NCBI GenBank assembly: GCA_016933175.1
Contig: JAFGBK010000004.1
Span: 1 to 51,423 of the forward strand
DNA: 51,423 nucleotides
Reading direction: 5' to 3'
Source of the DNA: Candidatus Krumholzibacteriota bacterium
GTDB taxonomy: Bacteria > Krumholzibacteriota > Krumholzibacteriia > JACNKJ01
This document shows positions 1 through 9,099 of this stretch, piece after piece. Both the position numbers and the translations under genes were made by a program. Under the pieces are notes generated by a model. That model did no database searches and was not told where the DNA came from. It was given only the letters and a program-made list of their open reading frames with translations. The number at the start of each line of letters is the position of its first letter. The stretch's first letter is position 1.

Positions 1-1122
1 GGTCGCGACGAACTCGTCGTGCGAGAGGATCGCCGGCCCCGGCGGCGCGTACTGGACGTTCCGCACCGCGTGCTCGCCGTAGTGGTAGCGCACGGGCACG
101 AAGACCTCGAGCAGCAGCTCAACGGAGGCGGCGTCCTTCACGACCAGGCGGACCTCGTCGATCCAGGCGTCCCCGCTGATGATCGTGCAGTAGCGGCTGA
201 GGGTGCCGGATCCGGCGGGCACCACGCCCCCGTCCTGGACGGCATAGTTCGGGGTGTACCAGCCGTCCGTGAAGGGGTGGGCCCAGACGCGGAAGGGTTC
301 GGGGGAGCTGTAGTCGAAGGCGGCCGTCAGGTGCTCGTGGTGGACCAAGCCTTCGGGCGAGAGCGGATCCAGCGCGATGTTGCTGATTTCGTACTCGCGC
401 CAGTGCAGGTCCACGGGGACGAAGAAGCTCGTCAGCGTGTCGCCGTCGGCCGCGCGCATCGTGAAGCGGAGCTGATCCACGTCCGCGTCCTGGCTCGGGA
501 AGGTGAAGCAGGTGCCGTGGCTGCCCGAGGGCGGCAGCAGTTCTTGCGCCGGCCCCCAGCACCCCGTGCAGAACGTGCCCTGATGGTAGGGCAGCACCCC
601 GATGCGCACGCCGCCGGCCTCGGTGCTCGCGTAGTCGAAGTCGATGTAGAGATAGGTGTCGCGGCGGAGCCACGAGGGCGAGTCGTGGCTCGTCTCGATG
701 TTGAAGATGCCGTGCTCGCCGAAGAAGTAGTTCACCGGCAGCAGGAGCTCCAGGTAGGTCGTGCTCCAGTCGTCGGAGACCATGGCGACGTAGTACTGGT
801 CCACGTAGCGTTCGCCGGTGAGGTAGGAGAACCAGGTGGTGTGCGTGCCGGTCCCCGGCCCGTAGACGGCGCTGCCGCTCCAGCTGTAGCTGGGCATGGG
901 AGCGCCGTCGTGGTAGGGCGCCACCTTGAGCCGGGCGCCCCCGGGAACGGTGATGTCGTAGTCGAAGCTGACGTAGGCCCGCTCCCCGTGGGGAAAGTGG
1001 GTCGGTCCGTTGTGTGCGAACTGGATGTTCGCGATGTAGTCGGCGAGGCTGAGTGTGGGCAGCACGAGCGTCAGGATGGCGCAGGCGCCGGCCAGCCAGG
1101 CCGCTCTCCTGCGAGGCTGCAT
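1..1122 (-). CDS. Secreted beta-repeat protein, partial (C-terminus off the window)
   Basis: This reading frame stays open from an ATG at 1122 to the left edge (374 codons, no stop). An AGGAGGA ribosome site about six bases upstream fixes the start. Residues 1-26 form a signal peptide (Arg-rich start, hydrophobic core, cleavage near SLA-DY), so the product is exported. The rest contains three similar units of roughly 100-120 residues. Each has an FDYD/FDYA/FDYS strand, a PYHDG/PYHQG/PFTDG strand, a conserved acidic VDQ-like stretch and a PVNYFFGEH/PVRYHYGEH-type ending. This looks like tandem Ig-like beta sandwiches. I recognise no enzyme family. It is divergent from the GH57 gene, so a role at the cell surface in the same locus is possible but unproven. 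The missing C-terminus could carry a sorting domain like its neighbours. Confidence 0.8.
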   Translation of the reverse strand, partial: MQPRRRAAWLAGACAILTLVLPTLSLADYIANIQFAHNGPTHFPHGERAYVSFDYDITVPGGARLKVAPYHDGAPMPSYSWSGSAVYGPGTGTHTTWFSYLTGERYVDQYYVAMVSDDWSTTYLELLLPVNYFFGEHGIFNIETSHDSPSWLRRDTYLYIDFDYASTEAGGVRIGVLPYHQGTFCTGCWGPAQELLPPSGSHGTCFTFPSQDADVDQLRFTMRAADGDTLTSFFVPVDLHWREYEISNIALDPLSPEGLVHHEHLTAAFDYSSPEPFRVWAHPFTDGWYTPNYAVQDGGVVPAGSGTLSRYCTIISGDAWIDEVRLVVKDAASVELLLEVFVPVRYHYGEHAVRNVQYAPPGPAILSHDEFVAT

Positions 1123-1197
1123 GACGATTCCTCCTCATGGCCCGGCCCGGGGCCCCGCGCCCGCGGCGGGATTTCTGACGCGAGGCGCATCCTCGAT

Positions 1198-1214
1198 CCG
1201 GTCCCCGGGACCGG
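1198..1214. repeat. Perfect 17-base palindrome (operator or leader hairpin)
   Basis: CCGGTCCC-C-GGGACCGG is an uninterrupted inverted repeat with 8-base arms. It lies between the start of the repeat-protein gene and its likely promoter. It could be a protein-binding operator or fold as a 6-bp hairpin with a 5-base loop in the leader. The rest of the 316-base gap between the two divergent genes (1123-1438) holds only the two extended -10 elements. Confidence 0.4.
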
Positions 1215-1248
1215 TTGCTTTCCCCATTTAGAAATTCTTCCGCCTACG

Positions 1249-1257
1249 ATTATAACA
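1249..1257 (-). promoter_or_regulatory. Extended -10 promoter element upstream of the secreted repeat protein
   Basis: On the minus strand the sequence reads TGTTATAAT, a perfect TATAAT with the TGn extension, in an AT-rich patch of otherwise GC-rich DNA. No good -35 lies 17 bases upstream. Transcription would start near 1242, giving a leader of about 120 bases that contains the palindrome at 1198-1214. Confidence 0.45.
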
Positions 1258-1387
1258 ATGCGGTTACATCGCGGGGAGCACTATCTGCGCGCCAGACGGC
1301 CCGGAACGCCGCCGCCCGATGTCCGCCGGGTTTCCCGGAGGCGGACTAGCCCCGTCAGGGCGGCGGAGGCGTACCAGGCGGCGGCTG

Positions 1388-1396
1388 TGGTATAAT
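1388..1396 (+). promoter_or_regulatory. Extended -10 promoter for the GH57 gene
   Basis: TGGTATAAT at 1388-1396 matches TGn plus a perfect TATAAT. I see no -35 hexamer. The GTG start at 1439 is about 35 bases downstream of the expected transcription start. Confidence 0.5.
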
Positions 1397-1438
1397 TGTC
1401 GATCCCACGAGGCCGAACACCCATCCCGGAGGCTATCC

Positions 1439-4400
1439 GTGCTGCGACGGCTCCCCGTGCTCGCGCTGCTGGCGCCCTGTATGCTGCTTTCCGCGCTGCC
1501 GGCCTCCGCCGGCGAGAATCTCCTCGACACCGGCCGCTGGACCGCCGCGACCGTCCTGGGCGTGGACATGGCCGCCGACCTGGCGCCGGGCGCCCCGTCC
1601 GGCGCCGACCTGCTCGCGGTCTACCTGGACGCCTCGGCCGGCGAGGCGCGGCTGCGCCTGTCCCTGGCCCAGGTCATCGCGCCGGGCGAGGACGACGCCC
1701 GCCTGGACGGCGACACGGCCTTCCTGGTCCTGCTGGACCTGGCCCCCGGCGGCTCGCGCGCCTTCCCCGCGGCCGTGAAACTCGCCCGCGCCGGCCTGCC
1801 CGACGGCTTCGCCTGGGACGCCGCCTTCACGGCTCGCGGCGGCGACCTCCTGGCGGGCCGCGGTCGACTCGCCTGGGAGGAGCCCGGTCGCGCGGCGGCC
1901 CGCCTGGACGCGCCGGCCGACATCCGCCTGGCGCGGGATACGGCCGTCTGGCACCTGGCGCCCGGCGACTTCCCGGCCGGAGCGGCGGCCCGTGGCCTGT
2001 TCGACGCCGGGCGCGAGGAGTCGCCCCGGGTCGTGGTCCTCGCCCTCCAGGACGGCCGCGAGGTGGACCGCCTCGTCGCCGAGCCCGGCCGCGACTACCA
2101 CGCCAACTGCGCCCTCATGCACCACGGCAACCAGAGCCTGACCTACACGGACGTCTTCCACGGCCGCTGGGACGACCCCGCCGGCTCGGGCTTCGACGAG
2201 GCGCTGGAGGTCCACGAGGCCACGGGCGTGCCCGGCAACTTCCACCTGTCGGGGCCCCTGCAGACCAGCGCCGCCTGGGACCACCTCAACGGCGATCCCC
2301 TGGATTTCAACGGCTGGCTGGCCGCCGGCGCCGCCGCCGGCTGGGCCGGCATGATCACCAGCGCCTACGCCCAGCACATCATGCCCTTCGTCGAGGACGC
2401 CATGAACAGCTGGTCGCTCAACGTCCACTCGGACATGACGACCGCCCGCTACGGCACCTTCCCGACGGTGGGCTGGGTGCCCGAGCGCTGCTGGCTCGTG
2501 CCGGGGCAGTACCCGGACGCGGGCGTCGTCGACGCCCTGGCCGACGACTTCCTCGCCCACGGCGTTCAGGCCGTCATCCTGGACGACAACGTCCACTGCA
2601 TCGGCTACGACAACCACCAGATCCACCAGCTCGCCGGCTCGACGCTGAAGATCATCCCCCGCGACGAGACCTTTACGGGCCGCCTGCACGCGGGCGACGG
2701 CGCCGGCGCCCTGGCCGTCCTGACGGGCCTGGCCGGCAGCGGCGTCGGCGAGTACCGCATCGCCGTCTACGCCGACGACTGGGAGATGGCCGCGGAGATC
2801 GGCGAGTGGGCCAGCTCCATGCCCCAGGCCAAGGAGACCTACGACTGGTTCGTCTGGAAATGCCACGACGAGTCGGCCTGGCTACACGCCTGGAAGCTGG
2901 CCGACGCCGCGGCCCACCTCGAGTTCGGGGGCGTCACCAGCATGAACCTGACGCCCGGCACCCACTGGAGCATCGGCGGCACGGACGGCTACGGCGGCGC
3001 CAACAACGCCTGGTACACGCACTGGGCGGGCTTCGTGCCCTGGGTCACCGGCGGCGACGGCAGCGGCAACTGCGCCGGCGCGGGAGGCTCCTGCCAGAAC
3101 TACGGCGCCATGTGGGTCTGGACCTACAACGCGCTCGTCGCCGCGCCGACCAGCGCCATCAGCGAGGCCGGCTGGTACACGATGATGACCAACCTCTACG
3201 AGACCGGCTGGCACGACTACCTGGGCGGACCCATCAGCGGCTGGGAGCACAGCCACAGCGCCCACGTCAAGAACGGCCGCTACTACGCCGCGGCCGCCCA
3301 CTGGGGCGCCGGCGAGTGGACGAGTCCGCCGCTGAACGCCTTCGCGACGGACGTGGACGGCGACGGCTGCGACGAGCTGGTCCTGCACAACGAGCGCCTG
3401 CTGGCCATCGTCGAGGCGGCCGGCGGCCGCGTCGTGCACCTGTCCGTGCGCGACGGCGAGCTGGTGGACACGGCCGTGGGCTGCGACAACGTCTACTGGT
3501 ACGGCACCGAGGCCGACTACAACGACGGCAACCACGTGGCGGCCCTCAGCGAGGTCAGCCCCGACCTGCAGTCCCTGCCCTTCGACTGGACCGTCGATGC
3601 CGTGACACCCGACAGCGTCCGGGTGACGCTGTCCCGCGAGGGATTCGCCAAGACGCTGATCCTGCGCCAGGGCGAGCCCTACCTGCGCTGCGTCTACCGC
3701 GCGGGCGCCGGCGACACCTACGTCAAGAGCGGCTTCTCCCCCAGCCTGGTCAGCCTCGTCTGGGAGCCCGCCCTGGAGCGCGTCTGGGATCCCGAGGGGC
3801 GGTACATGGGCTTCCGCAACCCGGCCACGGGGCTGTTCGCCGGCACCATCCTGGGCGACGCCGGCGCGGCGCACAGCGCCGAGTTCAGCGGGCGGCTCAT
3901 GAAGGGCGACGAGCTGCGCGGCAGCCACCGCTTCGAGTTCTACCTCTACGCGGCGTCCGCGCCGGCGCCGGTGGGGGGCGAGATCCCGGCCCTGGAGATC
4001 CTGGCCGCGGGCCTGGTGGACGTGCTGCCGCCAGCGGTGGTCCAGGCCGTCTACTTCTCGGGCACCGACCGGCTGCGCCTGGACCTGGACCAGCCCGTCG
4101 AGCTAGCCGCCGTGGATCCCACCCGCGTCGCCGTCGACGACGACGGCGACGGCGCCCCCGACCTGGTCCTGGACGCCGCCACGAGCGTGCCCGGCTACGG
4201 CTGGCAGAGCCGCGTGGACCTCATCCTCACGCCCGCCGACGCGGCCGCCCTGGAGGGCCTCGACACCGCGAACCTGACCCTGCTGCTCGCGGCCGGCGCC
4301 TTCGCCGACGGGAGCGGCCTGGCCAACGCGCCGCTGACGGGCGCCGACGCCTTCCCCGTCTACTACGGGCCGCCGACGGCGGTCACCGTGGACGGTGTCA

Positions 4401-5626
4401 TCGACCACGCCGAATGGGGCTACTGCCAGCTCGCCGTGGACGATCCCGACAACGACTCCCAGTGGAGCCTGCTCAACGAGCTGCAGGCCCTCTACCTGAC
4501 CACCGACGACAGCTACCTCTACCTGGGCCTCGAGGGGCGGGTGGAGGCCTTCAACGGCTGGCTGATCCACCTGGACGTGGACTACGGCGCCGGCACGGGC
4601 GAGAGCGACCTGAGTCATCTGCCCGCCTGGGACAAGAACGCGGTGTTCACCTACCCCGGCGTGGGCATCGACTACCTCTACGGCAGCTGGGGCGGGGCCG
4701 ACGGCAACTTCTACTCCATCGACGGGCCGTCGGCCATGACCGACCTGGCCGGCCTGGGCGCGGTGCTGGCCAGCGATCAGGGGGCCGCCTGGCCGGGCAG
4801 CGAGCTCGCCATCCCCTGGGATCTGCTCTACGGCCTGGGCGAGAACGCCCTGCCGCCGGGCGCCGTCCTGGGCGTCTCGGCGGCCATCGCCGGTGGCGTC
4901 GAGCTGGGCGGGGACGTCCTGCCCGACAACCTGGCCGCTGCCCTGCCGGTGGTGGACAACATCCGCCTGATCCCCCTGGACGCCGACGGCGACGGGGTTC
5001 CCGACGAACCCGACCACGAGGCGCCGGTCCTGCTGGGAGCCGAGGCCGCCGCGGACACCGCGGTCGTCCTGCAGTTCAGCGAGGCCCTGGACCCGGCCAC
5101 GGCCGAGAACCCGGTCTTCTACCGGATCCACGAGACCCTGGTGCCCGACCGGCTCCTGGCCATCGCGGATGTGGCGCTGGGATCGGGCGACAGCCTGGTG
5201 ACCCTGGTCACAGGCGAGCAGGACGCCGTGTCCTACACGGTCCACGTCTTCGGCCTGCGGGATGCCAGCTGCTACCTGAACGAGATCAATCCCAACAGCA
5301 CGGCGGCCTTCGACGGCCCGGCCACGCCGGCGGGCCAGACGCCGCCGGCGGCCCTGGCCCTGTCGCCCAATTGGCCCAATCCCTTCAACCCGACCACGCG
5401 CCTGGCCTTCGACCTGGCGCGGCCCGGCGAAGTCAGCCTGACGATCCACGATCTGGCGGGCCGGCGCGTGGCGCGCCTGTCCGCCGGGCGCTTCCCGGCC
5501 GGGCGGCACGTGGTGGTCTGGCAGGGCCGCGACGAGCGCGGGCGGCCCCTGGCCAGCGGCGTCTACCTGGCGCTGCTCCAGAGCGGGGAGGGCCGGCGGA
5601 CGCGGAAGATGCTGCTTCTCAAGTAG
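1439..5626 (+). CDS. Secreted GH57-family alpha-glucan enzyme with DOMON-like module and C-terminal sorting domain
   Basis: The start is the GTG at 1439, preceded by GGAGG at 1428-1432, and gives 1395 residues with a signal peptide ending near PASA-GE. Residues about 220-480 show GH57 landmarks in order: HHGNQ (region 1), FHLSGPL (region 2), GWVPERCW with E349 in the place of the nucleophile, VILDDNVH, and VYADDWE with D446/D447 in the place of the acid/base. GH57 enzymes are alpha-amylases, 4-alpha-glucanotransferases or branching enzymes; which applies here cannot be told. After this come a beta-sandwich region, an SbsA-type Ig domain, a DOMON/CBM9-like module (about 980-1150), a second Ig-like domain, and a FlgD-like sorting domain from about 1310 with WPNPFNP and a basic KMLLLK end. 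The sorting domain suggests type IX-like export and surface attachment. GH57 enzymes are usually cytoplasmic, so this architecture is unusual. Confidence 0.82.
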   Translation: MLRRLPVLALLAPCMLLSALPASAGENLLDTGRWTAATVLGVDMAADLAPGAPSGADLLAVYLDASAGEARLRLSLAQVIAPGEDDARLDGDTAFLVLLDLAPGGSRAFPAAVKLARAGLPDGFAWDAAFTARGGDLLAGRGRLAWEEPGRAAARLDAPADIRLARDTAVWHLAPGDFPAGAAARGLFDAGREESPRVVVLALQDGREVDRLVAEPGRDYHANCALMHHGNQSLTYTDVFHGRWDDPAGSGFDEALEVHEATGVPGNFHLSGPLQTSAAWDHLNGDPLDFNGWLAAGAAAGWAGMITSAYAQHIMPFVEDAMNSWSLNVHSDMTTARYGTFPTVGWVPERCWLVPGQYPDAGVVDALADDFLAHGVQAVILDDNVHCIGYDNHQIHQLAGSTLKIIPRDETFTGRLHAGDGAGALAVLTGLAGSGVGEYRIAVYADDWEMAAEIGEWASSMPQAKETYDWFVWKCHDESAWLHAWKLADAAAHLEFGGVTSMNLTPGTHWSIGGTDGYGGANNAWYTHWAGFVPWVTGGDGSGNCAGAGGSCQNYGAMWVWTYNALVAAPTSAISEAGWYTMMTNLYETGWHDYLGGPISGWEHSHSAHVKNGRYYAAAAHWGAGEWTSPPLNAFATDVDGDGCDELVLHNERLLAIVEAAGGRVVHLSVRDGELVDTAVGCDNVYWYGTEADYNDGNHVAALSEVSPDLQSLPFDWTVDAVTPDSVRVTLSREGFAKTLILRQGEPYLRCVYRAGAGDTYVKSGFSPSLVSLVWEPALERVWDPEGRYMGFRNPATGLFAGTILGDAGAAHSAEFSGRLMKGDELRGSHRFEFYLYAASAPAPVGGEIPALEILAAGLVDVLPPAVVQAVYFSGTDRLRLDLDQPVELAAVDPTRVAVDDDGDGAPDLVLDAATSVPGYGWQSRVDLILTPADAAALEGLDTANLTLLLAAGAFADGSGLANAPLTGADAFPVYYGPPTAVTVDGVIDHAEWGYCQLAVDDPDNDSQWSLLNELQALYLTTDDSYLYLGLEGRVEAFNGWLIHLDVDYGAGTGESDLSHLPAWDKNAVFTYPGVGIDYLYGSWGGADGNFYSIDGPSAMTDLAGLGAVLASDQGAAWPGSELAIPWDLLYGLGENALPPGAVLGVSAAIAGGVELGGDVLPDNLAAALPVVDNIRLIPLDADGDGVPDEPDHEAPVLLGAEAAADTAVVLQFSEALDPATAENPVFYRIHETLVPDRLLAIADVALGSGDSLVTLVTGEQDAVSYTVHVFGLRDASCYLNEINPNSTAAFDGPATPAGQTPPAALALSPNWPNPFNPTTRLAFDLARPGEVSLTIHDLAGRRVARLSAGRFPAGRHVVVWQGRDERGRPLASGVYLALLQSGEGRRTRKMLLLK

Positions 5627-5628
5627 CG

Positions 5629-5658
5629 TTGCCGCGGCGCGCGAAGCTGTGGTAGAAT
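5629..5658 (+). promoter_or_regulatory. Promoter for the X25-like secreted protein
   Basis: TTGCCG (5629-5634), an 18-base spacer, and TAGAAT (5653-5658) preceded by TGG form a -35/extended -10 pair. It starts three bases after the GH57 stop codon. The surrounding GCTGTGGTA.AAT closely resembles the element before the GH57 gene. Confidence 0.5.
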
Positions 5659-5776
5659 GGTCAGTTAACCGGAGAACCCTGCGGACCGGCTGGGTTTGCA
5701 GGCCGAGAACGAGTGCGGACGAACCGGGAGTGCCTTGGGCTCCCGCATCCCCAGAGACACCATCAGGAGGAACCCG

Positions 5777-6424
5777 ATGCGCCGACTCCTAACGACCCTT
5801 CTCATCCTGACCCTTCCCGCCGCCGCCCTGGCCGGTCCGAGCATCGTCGGCAGCTTCCAGGGCTGGGATCCGGCCGATCCCGCCATGAACCTGCAGCCCC
5901 TGGGTGATCACGGCTACACGCTCACCCTGACGTTGCCCGCCGGCACGCACGAGTACAAGTGCGTGGAGACGGACGCTTGGGAGGGCACGGACTTCCCCGG
6001 CTACAACATCGTCTTCGACCTGACCGAGGAGACCGCGGTCACCTTCTTCGCCAATCTCGGCGCCAACGTCGGCGTCATCGACTTCGATGAGTTCGTGGCC
6101 CACCGGGCCCCGATTCTGGCCGGCGACTTCATCGACCTGTTCGGCGGCAACGAGTGGGATCCGGCCGATCCCGCCGGCCTCATGACGCAGATGCCCGGCA
6201 CGGACCTGTTCGTCCTGAGCGGCATCCTGCCCGCCGGCCACCACGAGTGCAAGGTCACGCTCAACGGCAACTGGGACCAGAACACCGGCGGCAACACCGC
6301 ACTGGACCTGGACGTCGAGTCCATCGTCACCTTCACCTACGAGTTCGGCACCAACACCCTGACCGTCGACTCCGTGGTCCCGGTCGCGGAGCGCAGCTTC
6401 TCCGCGGTGAAGGCCCTCTACTAG
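5777..6424 (+). CDS. Small secreted protein with two X25/starch-binding-like domains
   Basis: The ATG at 5777 follows AGGAGG and begins a clear signal peptide (cleavage near ALA-GP), giving 215 residues. The mature protein has two similar units at about 20-100 and 112-195. Each starts with VGSFQGWDPADP or AGDFIDLFGGNEWDPADP and contains a THEYK or HHECK strand. This is the pattern of X25/SusE-type and CBM20/48-like starch-binding sandwiches, where the GSF.GWDP motif opens the fold. No catalytic domain or sorting domain is present. Its position between two other glucan-related secreted genes supports a polysaccharide-binding role. Binding itself is inferred from the fold signature. Confidence 0.7.
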   Translation: MRRLLTTLLILTLPAAALAGPSIVGSFQGWDPADPAMNLQPLGDHGYTLTLTLPAGTHEYKCVETDAWEGTDFPGYNIVFDLTEETAVTFFANLGANVGVIDFDEFVAHRAPILAGDFIDLFGGNEWDPADPAGLMTQMPGTDLFVLSGILPAGHHECKVTLNGNWDQNTGGNTALDLDVESIVTFTYEFGTNTLTVDSVVPVAERSFSAVKALY

Positions 6425-6464
6425 CGGCGCGCCGGAGCGGCCTGCCGCCCATCGCCATGGATCA

Positions 6465-6491
6465 GCCGGGCCTGCGCCTGCGGGGCCCGGC
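6465..6491 (+). terminator. GC-rich hairpin between two secreted-protein genes
   Basis: GCCGGGCC (6465-6472) pairs perfectly with GGCCCGGC (6484-6491) across an 11-base loop. It ends 27 bases before the next start codon. There is no T tract, so it may attenuate or stabilise rather than terminate. Confidence 0.4.
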
Positions 6492-6518
6492 CTTGACATC
6501 ACCGACGAGGAGAGAACG

Positions 6519-8990
6519 ATGAAGAGCCTGCGTCTCGCGAGCCTCCTGCTCCTCCTGGTCGCCGCGCCGGTCCTGGCCGTGCCCTACAACACCATCGTGG
6601 TCAACGGCACCTGGGACGCCGGCGAGTGGGACCAGACCAACGAGACCGTCGCCAGCAACACCTTCCCCGGCTGGAACGAGTACGGCAACGTCCGCTCGAT
6701 TCTCGTGACCTGGGACGCCAGCAACCTCTACGTGGGCGTGCGCGGCAACTCCTGGAACAACGCCATGCTCATCTACATCGACTCGAGCAGCCTGACGACG
6801 GGCCAGGAGAACGCCGACTACTTCCAGGGCTACGCCACCCAGGCCTGGTTCGACCCCGATTTCGTGGGCGGGCACTACAACATGGAGTGGGGATCGGGCG
6901 GCGTACCCACGGACATCCGCTCCATCAGCGGCGTCGACGGCACGACGACGAGCCTGCTGGGCACGGCCCAGATCGCCGTCCATGACCAGGGCCACGACGG
7001 CGGGCTCGGCGAGGGACTGACCGAGATCAGCATCCCCTGGAGCCTCATCGGCCTTGAGCCCTACGGCGAGGTGCGGGTGGCGGCCGGCGTCGGCTGGGCC
7101 GTGAACCAGAACCCGGTGATCCCGGCCGGCGGCCTCGGCGGCTTCTCCGGCGACGAGCTGGGCGGCGCCGACCAGTCCGGCGGCACCGACACGGATCCGT
7201 CCACCCTGGACGGGCCGGTGACGGTGGTCTACGACGCCGACGGCGACGGCCTGCCCGACCAGCTCCAGGACCTGATCCCGCCAAGCCTCATCGAGGTGGC
7301 GGCCCTCGAGGGCGACAACAGCGTCGTCGTGGCGACCTTCGACGAGCCGGTGACCCAGGCCAGCGCCGAGAACACGGCCAACTGGATGATCGACGGCGAG
7401 CTGCTCGTCACGGGCGCCTCGCAGCAGGCCGACCCGGCCGTGATCCACCTGCAGCTGGACGGCGCGGCCGCCTACGGCAGCCCCTACCTGGTGACGGCCG
7501 ACAACATCAGCGATCTGAGCACCAACGTCAGCGGCCCGACCAGCGCCCGCTTCTGCCTGGCCCAGCTCACCTTCCAGGTCCACATGGAGTTCGTCCTCCT
7601 GGATGATCCGACGGGCCCGCAGGAGGTGGCCATCGAGGGCTCCGTCGCGCCCCTGACCTGGGACCCCACCTGCGACGACCTCCTCTACGACGACGGCACG
7701 CACGGCGACGCGACGGCCGGGGACAGCCTCTACACGACGCGGATCGACTTCTGCCTGTCCTACGACGACGGCGAGCCGGCGCCGGTGGTGCCCCTGATCT
7801 ACAAGTTCACCTACGGCTGCACCCAGTGGGAGATCATCGACCACTACTACGCGGATCCCGGCATCACCTGCGAGACGGGGCAGGTGGCGGTGGAGGTCTG
7901 GTGGAACGACCTCAACCCGGACCAGTACACCGCGCATCCCATGGACGTCATCTTCAGCGTGGACGTCGCCGACAGCCTGCTGCGCGCGACGGTGGGCATC
8001 AACGGCGGCACGTCCACCGGCGAGTCCGTCCCGCCGCTCAACTGGAACGTGCCCAGCGAGAATCTGCTCAGCGACGCGGACTACCCCGACGGCGTGGCCG
8101 ACGACGGCGTCTTCGGCGTCGTGATCCGCTTCCCCGAGACCACGCTGAAGTACATCCAGTACAAGTACCTCTACGATGACCATTACGAGTGCACGAGCCA
8201 GGGCAACCGTCTCCTGTACCTCAACGACGCCGCCTTCGACACCCTGGGCGGGGCCATGGGGCCCCTCGTCCTGCCCACGGGCCGCATCGACCGCTGCACC
8301 GTGACCAAGCAGGACGTGCGGGTCGTGTTCCGCGCCGATCTGAGCACCTGGTATGATCCGCCGCTGCCGGGCGACGTCATCGCCGTCAACGGCACGCCCA
8401 ACAACCAGGAGCCCCTGGTCATCAGCTGGGACATTCCGTCCATCAATACGATGGCGGACGACGGCTTCGGGCCCGACGAGGTGGCGGGCGACCTCGTCTA
8501 CTCGCGCATGATCGAGTTCCCGGACTCCTCTGACCTCTTCGTGGAGTACAAGTACCTCTTCAACGAGGCCTACGAGTGCACGACCCAGGCGAACCGCTGG
8601 CTCTGGATCGACTCGTACACTTACGACGACTCGGGGAATCCACAGATCCTGGACGTGGACATCTTCAACCTCTGCGGCACCGTGGACGCGGGGGAGACGG
8701 GAACGCCAGCCGCGCCGGCGCGGCTTGACGCCAACTACCCGAACCCCTTCAACCCGGCGACGACCCTGCGCTTCATGCTGCAGGAGGCCGGCCCCATCCG
8801 GTTGCAGGTCTACGACATCGCGGGGCGCCTCGTGCGCACGCTCATCGACGCCCAGGCCCCGGCGGGCGAGCACCTGGTCGCCTTCAACGGCCGCGACGAC
8901 ACGGGGCGGGCGCTGCCCAGCGGCATCTACTTCGCGCGCCTGAGTGCGGCCGGGCGGGTCGAGACCCGCAAGATGACGCTCCTCAAGTAG
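6519..8990 (+). CDS. Secreted multidomain starch-binding-like protein with sorting domain
   Basis: The ATG at 6519 follows GAGGAGA and begins a signal peptide (cleavage near VLA-VP), giving 823 residues. The domain order is: a DOMON/CBM9-like module (about 22-240, opening with VNGTWDAGEWDQ); an SbsA-type Ig domain (about 255-345, containing FDEPVTQASAENTANW); three related beta-sandwich units (about 348-475, 475-595, 597-722); and a FlgD-like sorting domain with NYPNPFNP ending in KMTLLK. The second and third units share YKYLYD..YECTSQGNR and YKYLFNEAYECTTQANR, so they arose by duplication; they resemble CBM20/X25-like starch-binding folds. No glycosidase catalytic motif is seen. It is probably a surface glycan-binding protein working with the GH57 enzyme. 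Confidence 0.75.
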   Translation: MKSLRLASLLLLLVAAPVLAVPYNTIVVNGTWDAGEWDQTNETVASNTFPGWNEYGNVRSILVTWDASNLYVGVRGNSWNNAMLIYIDSSSLTTGQENADYFQGYATQAWFDPDFVGGHYNMEWGSGGVPTDIRSISGVDGTTTSLLGTAQIAVHDQGHDGGLGEGLTEISIPWSLIGLEPYGEVRVAAGVGWAVNQNPVIPAGGLGGFSGDELGGADQSGGTDTDPSTLDGPVTVVYDADGDGLPDQLQDLIPPSLIEVAALEGDNSVVVATFDEPVTQASAENTANWMIDGELLVTGASQQADPAVIHLQLDGAAAYGSPYLVTADNISDLSTNVSGPTSARFCLAQLTFQVHMEFVLLDDPTGPQEVAIEGSVAPLTWDPTCDDLLYDDGTHGDATAGDSLYTTRIDFCLSYDDGEPAPVVPLIYKFTYGCTQWEIIDHYYADPGITCETGQVAVEVWWNDLNPDQYTAHPMDVIFSVDVADSLLRATVGINGGTSTGESVPPLNWNVPSENLLSDADYPDGVADDGVFGVVIRFPETTLKYIQYKYLYDDHYECTSQGNRLLYLNDAAFDTLGGAMGPLVLPTGRIDRCTVTKQDVRVVFRADLSTWYDPPLPGDVIAVNGTPNNQEPLVISWDIPSINTMADDGFGPDEVAGDLVYSRMIEFPDSSDLFVEYKYLFNEAYECTTQANRWLWIDSYTYDDSGNPQILDVDIFNLCGTVDAGETGTPAAPARLDANYPNPFNPATTLRFMLQEAGPIRLQVYDIAGRLVRTLIDAQAPAGEHLVAFNGRDDTGRALPSGIYFARLSAAGRVETRKMTLLK

Positions 8991-9005
8991 GGGCTTGAAC
9001 GTCAA

Positions 9006-9070
9006 GAGGGGGCATCTCCCTTCCCTCGCCTCGCGCTACGAAGCTCGGCTCGGGAAGGAGATGCCCCCTC
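9006..9070. terminator. Long inverted repeat between convergent genes (bidirectional terminator)
   Basis: GAGGGGGCATCTCCCTTCCC (9006-9025) pairs with GGGAAGGAGATGCCCCCTC (9052-9070), a 19-base pairing with a single bulged base. The 26-base loop lies between the arms. It sits between the stop codons at 8990 (plus) and 9100 (minus). Weaker pairing continues outward on both sides (GAACGTCAA against CATGTTC). It would form a strong stem in RNA from either strand. Confidence 0.6.
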
Positions 9071-9099
9071 TCCATGTTCAGAAGGAAAAGCCCGAGCCC

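Noticed and set aside
119-1138. Minus-strand open frame starting at 1138
   Set aside because: It is in a different frame from the real minus gene (start 1122) and is dominated by Arg and His.
19-1395. Open frame of 458 codons on the plus strand at the left edge
   Set aside because: The minus strand over the same bases has a ribosome site, signal peptide and internal repeats; the plus frame has none.
1396-5655. Open frame of 1419 codons on the plus strand over the GH57 gene
   Set aside because: Its translation is almost only Arg, Gly, Pro and Ala, as is usual for the wrong frame of GC-rich coding DNA. The overlapping frame has a signal peptide and recognisable domains.
6493-6498. TTGACA before the 823-residue secreted protein
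   Set aside because: A -10 at correct spacing would fall on the start codon and does not match the consensus.
6462-9005. Open frame of 847 codons antisense to the 823-residue secreted protein
   Set aside because: Shadow; the sense strand has a signal peptide, repeats and a sorting domain.
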